Origin: JALUUH01 sp964636675
GTDB lineage: Bacteria > Pseudomonadota > Gammaproteobacteria > S012-40
Assembly (NCBI GenBank): GCA_964636675.1
Contig: CAZWUO010000136.1
Location: forward strand, 1 to 10,493
DNA: 10,493 nt
Direction of reading: 5' to 3'
Each line of letters opens with the position of its first letter. Within the stretch, counting starts at the first letter, position 1. A program made the translations under genes and the position numbers. Under the pieces are notes generated by a model, which searched no databases, was not told the DNA's origin, and saw nothing but the letters and a program-made list of their open reading frames with translations. This document shows positions 1 through 7,037 of the stretch, in pieces.

Positions 1-549
1 CAATCCATCGGTAGACCAGGTTAAAGAGTATTTCAGTACATTATTCGGATTAATCGGTAACGCACCTACGCGCATTTTCACCGTATCAATTGTTGCAAAA
101 TCATTCATTAATTGGTTTGCGGCAATACTAATAAAACCCGGAGCTAAGCCACATTGAGGCATGAAAACATTTTTCAAATCGCGACTGATTTTTTCGATGT
201 GTTTAGTAACCTCGACATCCTCGGTTAAATCAAAATAATTAAGACTCAATTCCGCACATAAATCAGCGACCAAGGTATTGCAATAAAAGGGCAAACTAGA
301 AATAACCGCATCAAAAGGAAATTTTTCCATATAGTCACATAAACTTGCGCGATCCTGTGCATCCAAGCACTGAGTAACCACGTTATCCACGCCTAAATCA
401 TTCACTAATTTATCCGCCTCATCGACATACAGACTACCTAGGTGGACCCGGTAATCAGCAGACTCTGCCAATAAGCAAGTAATCAATGAACCAATTTTAC
501 CGGCACCCAAAACCAATACCGTTTTAATATTCGCACTTTTAATATTCAA
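1..549 (-). CDS. Saccharopine dehydrogenase-family protein, 5' part (runs off the left edge)
   Basis: The first 183 codons of a minus-strand gene are present; the C-terminal part lies beyond position 1. Seen: an N-terminal Rossmann fold with the dinucleotide motif GAGKIG at residues 15-20, then PQCGLAPGF near residues 138-146 and a segment with LP-NP-N-L-Y-TWS-GL just before the edge. These are typical of saccharopine dehydrogenase/lysine 6-dehydrogenase-like proteins. Known family role: NAD(P)-dependent formation of 2-aminoadipate 6-semialdehyde from saccharopine or from lysine. Sequence alone does not separate the two activities. I place the start at TTG 549 because AGGAG lies 7 bases upstream; an in-frame ATG at 576 would add nine residues but has no Shine-Dalgarno. 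It is divergent from the HglS-type gene across 157 bases, which suggests shared control in lysine breakdown (inference). Confidence 0.82.
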   Translation of the reverse strand, partial: MNIKSANIKTVLVLGAGKIGSLITCLLAESADYRVHLGSLYVDEADKLVNDLGVDNVVTQCLDAQDRASLCDYMEKFPFDAVISSLPFYCNTLVADLCAELSLNYFDLTEDVEVTKHIEKISRDLKNVFMPQCGLAPGFISIAANQLMNDFATIDTVKMRVGALPINPNNVLKYSLTWSTDGL

Positions 550-635
550 GGTTTCGCTCCTATGCGAGTACACCATTAAGGTTATTTTGACGCACACTAA
601 AAGCCTAAACTCTACGGGCTTACACCTTGCATTCC

Positions 636-655
636 TAAGCGTAAAAGACGCCTTA
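636..655 (+). promoter_or_regulatory. Small imperfect hairpin in the divergent control region
   Basis: TAAGCGT and ACGCCTTA face each other across a five-base spacer, giving seven pairs with one bulged C. It lies upstream of the stronger inverted repeat at 660-688. It could be a degenerate operator half-site pair or chance; nothing else supports it. Confidence 0.2.
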
Positions 656-659
656 ACCC

Positions 660-688
660 AAAGTAATCTTTACCCAAACGATTACTTT
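660..688 (+). promoter_or_regulatory. Inverted repeat before the HglS-type gene (operator or attenuator)
   Basis: AAAGTAATC (660-668) and GATTACTTT (680-688) form a perfect nine-pair inverted repeat with an 11-base loop. The right arm runs into seven T residues (686-692), and the Shine-Dalgarno AAGGA of the next gene begins at 695. As DNA it could be a regulator binding site between the two divergent genes. As RNA it could form a weak AT-rich attenuator in the leader. The stem has little GC, so a strong terminator is unlikely. No good consensus promoter was found here: TTGACG at 587-592 resembles a -35 box but has no matching -10. Confidence 0.45.
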
Positions 689-706
689 TTTTACAAGGAA
701 TAGAGC

Positions 707-1873
707 ATGCGAGAATCTGGTTTCAATTTTTCTGCCGAATTAGTGACTTATTTACTCAATAAGGACAATTCGTTCAACCCAACACCTGGATCAAATGCCA
801 AAGTTCAGGCCAAGCATAATGCTAAAACCACAGCAACATTAGACTTAACTCCATTTAATGCTAAAACTGCGCCGGCAACAGCAAGTTCATTTTTCGAGCA
901 CGTGCGATGTTCCTCTGAATTGATAATCGCCTACCTAGACGCTCACAAGAGCTGTCGCTTTGAACGAGACTTACCGGGAGCGACAGAAAATATCTCCACC
1001 TATGCCGAAGATTTCTTAAATACTATTATCCAATCAGCCAACGATCTTTTGAGCCATCAAATAAAATTAATCGCTGATTTTGTATCAGGTCTCGATACCT
1101 ATTGTGCGATCAAAAGTGTTGAATCCTTGCTCAATAGCAAAGCAGACATCGCATTACTCGAAGTCGCTGAAAAGAAGGCGTGGAATGTACACTTTGATCA
1201 TCTCGCCATACGCTGTGCAAGCCAGAATAATGGAGATTCGCGCAAGGTTTCGCAATTGCTCATTCAAGAACATGGCTATGTCGCCAGTCAAGTCAGCGAA
1301 GAAATTCATTACCAGTTTCCGGATGGATGGAATGCTTTTCCAGTCTACAAAATGTTAAGCAATGGGCAAGTACTACGAGTATTTGTCGACCAATCCGATA
1401 TTGATGACAAAAAACAAATCATCCAACACTGGAATCATGTTTATGGCTATACGGCGCATCATCTCGCGATGCGTGCGACAAAAATCATCAACGGATGCAA
1501 GCAGGCAATACCTCTCGAAGAAATCATGGAGGCCTTAGTCGAGCATGGTATTTCCATTTTGACCCCAACAGGCGCTTACACATCAGGACTATTGCTGCAA
1601 GTCTTCACCCGTCCTGAATCGAACCAAAGCATCCCAGATGAAATCCAAGCAAAGCTCAAAGCCATGGGGAATAATCTCGATAAAATTATAAAAAATGGAA
1701 AACTGCTGGAAATCGTATCACGCAAAGAAATGACTAAAGAATATGCAAAACGTTTTTATGCCTTATACGATATAAAATATGACGTGAATAAGCCGCTACA
1801 TTCCGCTCCTATCTATCATTATTTTTTACCGGCTCAGGCGGCACATGTGATTAAAACATCCCAAATCACTTAG
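707..1873 (+). CDS. hglS: DUF1338 / HglS-type 2-oxoadipate dioxygenase/decarboxylase
   Basis: A 388-residue cytoplasmic protein of the DUF1338 (vicinal oxygen chelate fold) family. Characterised members (HglS of Pseudomonas putida) use Fe(II) and oxygen to turn 2-oxoadipate into D-2-hydroxyglutarate and CO2 in lysine breakdown. Seen: HLAIR at 165-169, a second HHLAMR at 251-256, and LLEIVSRKEMTKEYAKRFYALYD-like C-terminal residues with Glu335. His165, His252 and Glu335 fit the family's two-His, one-Glu metal site, and Arg169 fits the arginine four residues after the first ligand. The first ligand comes far later than in HglS (near residue 70): about 95 extra N-terminal residues, the first 60 of low complexity with three NAK repeats. 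The start is ATG 707 with AAGGA seven bases upstream. Its divergent neighbour is a saccharopine dehydrogenase-family gene, which supports the lysine role. Family is confident; exact substrate is inferred. Confidence 0.8.
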   Translation: MRESGFNFSAELVTYLLNKDNSFNPTPGSNAKVQAKHNAKTTATLDLTPFNAKTAPATASSFFEHVRCSSELIIAYLDAHKSCRFERDLPGATENISTYAEDFLNTIIQSANDLLSHQIKLIADFVSGLDTYCAIKSVESLLNSKADIALLEVAEKKAWNVHFDHLAIRCASQNNGDSRKVSQLLIQEHGYVASQVSEEIHYQFPDGWNAFPVYKMLSNGQVLRVFVDQSDIDDKKQIIQHWNHVYGYTAHHLAMRATKIINGCKQAIPLEEIMEALVEHGISILTPTGAYTSGLLLQVFTRPESNQSIPDEIQAKLKAMGNNLDKIIKNGKLLEIVSRKEMTKEYAKRFYALYDIKYDVNKPLHSAPIYHYFLPAQAAHVIKTSQIT

Positions 1874-2052
1874 GAAAACTTTGATTCATAAGCCGATAGC
1901 TGCTGCCTAAAACTTTCCAACTCTATGGTTGTAAATCTTGACGATAATTCCGCGATTACCTGCGGCTTACGCTTCAATCTGAAAGATTTAACTCACCCTT
2001 CATTCGATCTAAAATTGATCAAAGATTCCTTACGCGTCCTTGGGCGGAGCAT
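1870..2052 (-). pseudogene. Possible decayed minus-strand reading frame
   Basis: On the minus strand an ATG at 2052 opens a 19-codon frame ending at TGA (1993-1995). The same frame then stays open for 40 codons to a TAA at 1870-1872, overlapping the stop of the HglS-type gene. The second part is basic at its start and then amphipathic, with a protein-like composition. I do not recognise it. It could be the tail of a gene broken by a nonsense mutation or a short intergenic repeat; a plus-strand frame over the same bases is equally unconvincing. No Shine-Dalgarno precedes either part. Confidence 0.18.
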
Positions 2053-2177
2053 TAATTACTCCAGCCTCAAGACTAGAAAAATCGAAAAAATACCCGTATC
2101 CTATATACCCTATAATAGGGTATCGAAAATTTTCTGCCTGTTTTCTATATAACTAATGAAAATGTGAAACTTTGAAA
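1874..2177. other. Gene-poor spacer between the HglS-type gene and yajD
   Basis: About 300 bases without a convincing gene. A plus-strand frame at 1925-2152 lacks a Shine-Dalgarno and resembles nothing I know. No GC-rich hairpin with a T-run follows the HglS-type gene, so its transcription may run on. The distal part holds short repeats: ATCGAAAA at 2081-2088 and 2122-2129, ATACCC at 2090-2095 and 2105-2110, and the palindrome at 2105-2123. Confidence 0.5.
2105..2123. promoter_or_regulatory. Perfect 19-bp palindrome over a TATAAT box (candidate operator/promoter)
   Basis: ATACCCTAT (2105-2113) and ATAGGGTAT (2115-2123) are perfect nine-base arms around a single central A. The centre contains TATAAT (2111-2116), an exact sigma-70 -10 hexamer, but no good -35 hexamer sits 16-18 bases upstream and there is no extended -10 TG. 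The arrangement is what one expects where a dimeric repressor covers the -10 box. It lies 54 bases before the yajD start, so it may control the yajD-att operon. A minus-strand promoter is also possible because the site is symmetric. Confidence 0.45.
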
Positions 2178-2555
2178 ATGAAAGAAGACAACGCGACCAA
2201 GGCGAAACTCGATAAAATTGTTGCAGAGAGTCGTCGTTATCAAGAAGAACGCGCAAAATCATATCGCGAACGCGCACTCAAGATGTATCCGTGGATATGC
2301 GGCCGATGCTGTCGTGAATTCACCCGCAAGAACCTTTCTGAGCTTACCGTACATCACCGAGACCACAACCATGACAATAACCCAGAAGATGGCAGTAATT
2401 GGGAATTGCTTTGTCTTTACTGTCATGACAATGAACACCAACGCCTCATCGACGCCGGCGGAGCAACTGGAAATAAAAACCAACAGGAAAACATAGCCAC
2501 ATCCAACCCCTTTGCAAACTTAAAAGACCTGCTCAGCGGAAACTCTGAAAAATAG
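2178..2555 (+). CDS. yajD: YajD-type HNH nuclease-family protein
   Basis: A small soluble protein (125 residues from ATG 2178) recognised by close similarity to E. coli YajD, an HNH-family protein of unknown physiological role. Seen in order: a basic N-terminal helix; YPWICGRC with the first Cys pair (41-44); ELTVHHRDHNH with tandem His59-His60; NPEDGSNWELLCLYCHDNEH, with Asn75, the second Cys pair (79-82) and further His; and the family-typical NPFANLKDL C-terminus. The four Cys probably hold structural zinc, and the His-Asn-His residues are all kept, so the fold should be intact. A TTG at 2172 would add two residues; neither start has a clear Shine-Dalgarno. Its stop lies 27 bases before the ABC ATPase start, so it is probably the first gene of the same transcript. 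Function in the transport operon is unknown. Confidence 0.9.
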   Translation: MKEDNATKAKLDKIVAESRRYQEERAKSYRERALKMYPWICGRCCREFTRKNLSELTVHHRDHNHDNNPEDGSNWELLCLYCHDNEHQRLIDAGGATGNKNQQENIATSNPFANLKDLLSGNSEK

Positions 2556-2582
2556 TGCTGGAACGAAAGAGTTTAAATCATT

Positions 2583-3266
2583 GTGCATAACAATTTAAAC
2601 CCTGAGCCGCTAATAATTTTACGAGATATTGCAAAGCGTTATCATGAACATATCGTTTATCGAGACTTGAATGCGCAATTTCAAACATCAGAACGGGTAG
2701 CATTACTCGGGCGTAGCGGTTGCGGCAAGACTACGCTATTAAACCTAATCAGCGGCATCGATTTACCGGATGCAGGCACAATCCACATCAAAGGTGAAGA
2801 TATTACCGCATTAAATGAAACAGACAGAACCCTGTTTCGGCGGAAAAACATTGGCTTCATTTTTCAATTTTTCAATCTTATTCCCACATTAACGGTGTTA
2901 GAAAATTTACTATTACCCTTGGAGCTAATGCAAAAAAACACGCCGCAATACAAACAATATGCTTTAGACTTGCTCAATGAAGTGGGTTTAATTCACCTCC
3001 TAAGCCGTTTTCCACAAACCTTATCGGGGGGAGAACAACAACGTGTCGCGATTGTGCGAGCATTAGTCCACGAACCTATTCTGATTCTTGCGGATGAACC
3101 AACAGGGAATTTGGATAGCGAAACCAGTAAACATACTTTGACCCTATTGGATTCAATGTTGCGCAAAACCAATGCATCGTTATTAATGGTTACACATAGC
3201 ATAGAAACCGCAAGCATTACTAATCGCAAGTTAAGCATTCATAATGGGCAGCTATGCACCACCTAA
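2583..3266 (+). CDS. attE: ABC transporter ATPase, AttE / YbbA / LolD type
   Basis: A 227-residue ATP-binding subunit of a MacB/LolD-class transporter, working at the inner face of the cytoplasmic membrane with the permease encoded next. Seen: Walker A GRSGCGKTT (43-51), Q-loop Gln95 within FIFQFFNLIPTLTV, signature LSGGEQQR (147-154), Walker B ILILADE with catalytic Glu172, D-loop after NLDSE, and switch His205 in THS. All ATPase motifs are intact, and length matches YbbA and LolD. The start is GTG 2583: a TAA codon lies in frame just upstream and no ATG follows before the conserved region. Shine-Dalgarno is weak. Order with the fused permease and AttH matches AttEFGH systems. The permease and AttH, not this protein, decide the Att name over Lol or Mac. 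Confidence 0.9.
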   Translation: MHNNLNPEPLIILRDIAKRYHEHIVYRDLNAQFQTSERVALLGRSGCGKTTLLNLISGIDLPDAGTIHIKGEDITALNETDRTLFRRKNIGFIFQFFNLIPTLTVLENLLLPLELMQKNTPQYKQYALDLLNEVGLIHLLSRFPQTLSGGEQQRVAIVRALVHEPILILADEPTGNLDSETSKHTLTLLDSMLRKTNASLLMVTHSIETASITNRKLSIHNGQLCTT

Positions 3267-3311
3267 GGTTTCAGCTGGAAAACGTAGTTGAACCTAAAAA
3301 ACGGTTTCACT

Positions 3312-5885
3312 ATGCTGCCTACTAAATCAATTTACTTAGCAAGTTATCGACATATAAAACATCACCCTTGGTTGATTATTTTGTCTATTGTCGGGATTGC
3401 GCTAGGTGTTGCGGTGGTAGTCGCTATAGACTTAGCCAATACCAGCGCTTTGCGTGCTTTCGAACAAGCCAACCAAGTACTAACGGGGAAAACCACCCAT
3501 CGAATTATCGGTGGCCCCACGGGTATACCTGAAAAATACTATCTTGATCTGCGCTTAACCCATGGTATCAAGCAGTCAACACCGATCATTGAAGGTTACG
3601 GCGTGGCACCAGATTACCCGGGTTACGCATTCAAATTAATGGGTATTGATAGCTTTTCAGACGCCCCGTTTCGCGGTTTTACGACGTGGGAAAATCCATC
3701 AAATGAAGATAACTCGAATAATTCATTTACCCGTTTGCTCACCGAGCCTGCAACCGCACTCATGGCTAAAAGCAGAGCCGATGAACTCGGTTTGCAATTG
3801 GGCGATCCACTAAAAATATTACTCGGTGAAAGAAGTCAACAATTAACCTTAATCGCTTATCTTCCCATTCCGCATGCGCAATCCTCTCAGGCCTTAGAAA
3901 ATTTACTCTTGATGGATATTGCCACTGCGCAAGAAACATTAGGATTTCACGGACGCCTCAGTCGTATCGATTTAATTCTCGCGGACGACACCCAAGGTCA
4001 GCGCTTACTGCAGATGATAACAACGGCATTACCTAGCGGAGCACAGATTATATCGACCACCAGCAGTCATACCGCATTATCCCAAATGACCAATGCTTTT
4101 CGCACCAATCTTAGCGCCATGAGCTTGCTCGCTTTAATGGTTGGTTTGTTTATTATTTATAACGGCATGAGTTTTTCGGTGGTACAGCGACGTGAAATGT
4201 TCGGTGTGTTACGGGTACTCGGCGTAACGGGAAAAGAATTAACCTGGATCATCTACACTGAGGCCTTGTTATTAGGTGTGATAGGTACGATATTAGGATT
4301 GCTTCTAGGTATCGCTCTGGGCTACGGGTTATTAGGCCTAGTGACCCAAACCGTGAGTAATTTATATGTCGATGTGGATAATGCCACGCTGAGTATTTCT
4401 TTTTTTTCCTTGGTCAAAGGAGTAACACTTGGTATAGGAGCGACGGCTTTGGCAGCGATATTACCTGCACGTGAGGCCATGCATATAGCACCCCAGCTAT
4501 CTATGCAAAAAATGCATGTCGAATTAGGCATGCATAAACGACTTCCTCGTCTTACATTATCAGGTGTATTGCTACTCATTTTAAGTATCAGTTTATTATT
4601 TGTTTTTACTCAAAGCTTAATCCTGAGTTTTGTATCATTATTTTTATTAGTCATTGCTTATAGCTTATTAGTACCCCAAGCCGTGATTTGGATCACCGTA
4701 CCACTACGTGCAATATTAGGCTATTTATTTGGCTTAAAAGGCCGCATGGCGGTACACAGTATCTCACGTTCACTGAGTCGCACCTCGGTTGCAATGGCGG
4801 CCTTAACCGTTGCGGTAGCAACCACCTTAGGCATCACGATCATGATCGAAAGCTTTCGAACATCGGTGGATACCTGGATTACGCAAAGCATGCGCGCAGA
4901 TATTTATCTTTCGATTCCGAGTATTGACCGGCATGTTACTCTCACTGCATTATCACCCGTGTTGATTAATGATATTTTACAACTCGAAAAAGTAAAGGCC
5001 TTGTCTAAAGGACGAAGAACAATCCTGCAATCAGCGGAGGGAGAAACTGAATTACTGGCCTTTGAGCTCCCTGAAAAAAATTTGAAATCGTTTAATTTCA
5101 TCCAAGGTGAACCGATAACTGCGTGGGAAAATTTTAGTCGTCGAGATGCCGTGATTATTTCAGAACCCTTTGCTTATCGAAAAAAATTGTCCCTTGGCGA
5201 TGATATTCAACTGCCGACACAGTATGGAATACGCGCGTTCGAAATAGCAGGTGTTTATTCAGATTACGCTTCGGAACGCGGCCGAGTGGTGGTTTCGTTA
5301 GCGAACTATCGTCATTATTGGCAAGACCAGGGAGTGAGCAGCATTGGCGTGTATTTACAGGATAATACCGACGAGGCCTTAGTACTCTCGCGTTTAAGAG
5401 CACTATTGCCGGTAAATTCCCCGTTATCAATCAATACCAAAAAAGGCATTCGCGCAGCAACCTTGGTGGTATTTGATCGTACTTTTGCGATAACAGAAGT
5501 GTTACGATTATTGACGATTATCGTCGCCTTTGTGGGGATATTTTCCGCCTTAATGGCCTTGCAGTTGGAACGTGCACGCGAGCTTGCGATGTTACGCGCG
5601 ATAGGTTTAACACCGCGAGAACTGAGGCAGTTAGTCATTGCAGAAACCGGCTTAATCGGTTTAATCGTAGGCCTAATCTCGTTACCACTCGGTATTTTAT
5701 TATCGATTATATTGGTGCATGTGATTAACCAACGTTCATTTGGCTGGAGCATGACGATGATGATTGATCTTTCGCAAATCATGAGCGCATTATTGTTAGC
5801 CCTCATTGCCGCGATATTGGCAGGTTTATACCCTGCTTATCGTATGGCGAATACCTCTCCTGCGCTGGCCTTACGCAATGAATAA
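3312..5885 (+). CDS. Single-chain FtsX/MacB-type ABC permease, AttF+AttG / YbbP type
   Basis: An inner-membrane permease of 857 residues (865 if the TTG at 3288 is used, which is the numbering here). About ten membrane helices are visible: near 28-50, 275-297, 320-350, 372-394, 424-442, 446-473, 498-520, 738-760, 784-812 and 830-850. Two large extracytoplasmic domains lie at about 51-270 and 521-735. The two FtsX halves each carry a coupling-helix motif: RREMFGVLRVLGVTGKEL (301-318) and ERARELAMLRAIGLTPREL (761-779). It is therefore an internal duplication in one chain, like YbbP, rather than two half-size permeases. ATG 3312 is preferred because it gives the usual short cytoplasmic N-terminus; TTG 3288 has only a weak GGA upstream. 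Its last eight bases overlap the start of attH. Known relatives extrude lipids or hydrophobic molecules or handle lipoproteins; the substrate here is unknown. Confidence 0.87.
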   Translation: MLPTKSIYLASYRHIKHHPWLIILSIVGIALGVAVVVAIDLANTSALRAFEQANQVLTGKTTHRIIGGPTGIPEKYYLDLRLTHGIKQSTPIIEGYGVAPDYPGYAFKLMGIDSFSDAPFRGFTTWENPSNEDNSNNSFTRLLTEPATALMAKSRADELGLQLGDPLKILLGERSQQLTLIAYLPIPHAQSSQALENLLLMDIATAQETLGFHGRLSRIDLILADDTQGQRLLQMITTALPSGAQIISTTSSHTALSQMTNAFRTNLSAMSLLALMVGLFIIYNGMSFSVVQRREMFGVLRVLGVTGKELTWIIYTEALLLGVIGTILGLLLGIALGYGLLGLVTQTVSNLYVDVDNATLSISFFSLVKGVTLGIGATALAAILPAREAMHIAPQLSMQKMHVELGMHKRLPRLTLSGVLLLILSISLLFVFTQSLILSFVSLFLLVIAYSLLVPQAVIWITVPLRAILGYLFGLKGRMAVHSISRSLSRTSVAMAALTVAVATTLGITIMIESFRTSVDTWITQSMRADIYLSIPSIDRHVTLTALSPVLINDILQLEKVKALSKGRRTILQSAEGETELLAFELPEKNLKSFNFIQGEPITAWENFSRRDAVIISEPFAYRKKLSLGDDIQLPTQYGIRAFEIAGVYSDYASERGRVVVSLANYRHYWQDQGVSSIGVYLQDNTDEALVLSRLRALLPVNSPLSINTKKGIRAATLVVFDRTFAITEVLRLLTIIVAFVGIFSALMALQLERARELAMLRAIGLTPRELRQLVIAETGLIGLIVGLISLPLGILLSIILVHVINQRSFGWSMTMMIDLSQIMSALLLALIAAILAGLYPAYRMANTSPALALRNE

Positions 5886-7020
5886 ATTCACTATAATGGG
5901 TATCTTGATTGTTAGCGTAATGTTGCTCTGGCTCCTATGGCCGGATATCGATAAAAAAAATATCACCCGTAACATCAATGTATCCAGCGCCATGAGTGGT
6001 GACGATGAAGGTTTTAAGCGCGTGCTTTTACCACGCAGGTTTAGTTTCCCGCAAGATCACGGCGCGCATTCGGATTATAAAACGGAATGGTGGTATTTTA
6101 CCGGAAATTTAGCCACTGCATCTGGTCGTCGTTTTGGATATCAGTTAACCTTGTTTCGTATAGGCTTAACATCACAAAAAATAAGCCGAACATCACAATG
6201 GGCCGCAGCGGAAATTTATATGGGACATTTTGCATTGACTGATCAGCAGAACCGCCAATTTTATCGATTCGAACAGTTTTCTCGAGCGGCATTGGGTTTA
6301 TCGGGTGCTCAGCTCAGTCCCTTCAAAGTCTGGTTAGAAAATTGGCGCATCGCCAGCAAAGGCAAAGAATTTTTACCGCTTATTTTACAAGCCGAAGATA
6401 ATGATGTGCGTATTCAGCTAAGCTTAAACAGCACCAAACCGATCGTATTGCAAGGTAATAAAGGTCTGAGCCAAAAAAGCAGTGAACCAGGGAATGCCTC
6501 TTATTACTATTCTCTGACCCGGCTACACAGTCAAGGTGTCATCCGCATAAAGGATGAAGAGTTTGCAGTAAATGGTGAAAGTTGGTTAGATCGTGAATGG
6601 TCAACATCGGCTTTGGGTAAAGAGCAAGTGGGATGGGATTGGTTTGCCTTGCAGCTAAATGATGGCAGAGACATCATGTTTTACCAATTGCGCCGCAAAG
6701 ACGGCACCATGGATTCGCACAGTTCAGGCAGTATTGTTGCGCTTACCGGAGAAACAACGCCACTCATACGTGCAGATGTCCAACTCAGCGTGATCGATAC
6801 CTGGCAAAGTCCAGAAAGTGGGGTTCGTTATCCCATACACTGGCGCATGGAGATAAAAAAATACGCCTTAGCATTTGACATAAAAGCCATCCAAGCTAAT
6901 CAAGAAATGCTACTTTCTGCACGTTATTGGGAAGGTGCAGTAGACGTTTTCAAGACGGGTGATGACAGTTCAGTCGTTGGTCGAGGTTATTTAGAACTTG
7001 CTGGTTACGATTTGCAATAA
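5878..7020 (+). CDS. attH: AttH / CrtC-like lipocalin-fold exported protein
   Basis: A 380-residue protein of the AttH family, related to the lipocalin-like hydroxyneurosporene/carotenoid hydratase (CrtC) fold. Seen: a hydrophobic N-terminus (residues 4-21) acting as signal or membrane anchor, with no lipobox Cys; FPQDHGAHSDYKTEWWYFTGNL at 57-78, the family hallmark; GESWLDREWS at 233-242; WDWFALQLNDG at 253-263; YWEGAV at 350-355; and GRGYLELAGY at 368-377. The family signature positions look intact. ATG 5878 overlaps the permease stop by eight bases, the usual sign of translational coupling; a longer in-frame start at 5806 lies inside the permease gene and would bury the signal sequence. 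It probably acts outside the cytoplasmic membrane with the AttE/AttFG transporter, as TesA does with YbbAP (analogy). No catalytic activity has been assigned that I can verify from sequence. Confidence 0.88.
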   Translation: MNKFTIMGILIVSVMLLWLLWPDIDKKNITRNINVSSAMSGDDEGFKRVLLPRRFSFPQDHGAHSDYKTEWWYFTGNLATASGRRFGYQLTLFRIGLTSQKISRTSQWAAAEIYMGHFALTDQQNRQFYRFEQFSRAALGLSGAQLSPFKVWLENWRIASKGKEFLPLILQAEDNDVRIQLSLNSTKPIVLQGNKGLSQKSSEPGNASYYYSLTRLHSQGVIRIKDEEFAVNGESWLDREWSTSALGKEQVGWDWFALQLNDGRDIMFYQLRRKDGTMDSHSSGSIVALTGETTPLIRADVQLSVIDTWQSPESGVRYPIHWRMEIKKYALAFDIKAIQANQEMLLSARYWEGAVDVFKTGDDSSVVGRGYLELAGYDLQ

Positions 7021-7037
7021 TGCAATGAAAAAATAAA

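Noticed and set aside
1875..1919. GGAAA/TTTCC inverted repeat after the HglS-type gene as a terminator
   Set aside because: Only five pairs, a long loop and no T-run.
1925..2152. 75-codon plus-strand frame after the HglS-type gene
   Set aside because: No Shine-Dalgarno, no recognisable motif, runs through the palindrome and short repeats; other frames over the same bases look equally protein-like.
5315..5806. 163-codon minus-strand frame within the permease gene
   Set aside because: It is antisense to a well-supported membrane protein, without a start signal or known domain; a shadow frame.
5806..5877. Upstream ATG extending attH by 24 residues
   Set aside because: It lies inside the permease gene and would put the hydrophobic signal in the interior; ATG 5878 overlaps the permease stop in the usual coupled way.
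2583..5885. LolCDE or MacAB identity for the ABC genes
   Set aside because: The permease is a ten-helix duplicated chain rather than a four-helix LolC/E or MacB, no membrane-fusion protein is present, and the third gene is AttH.
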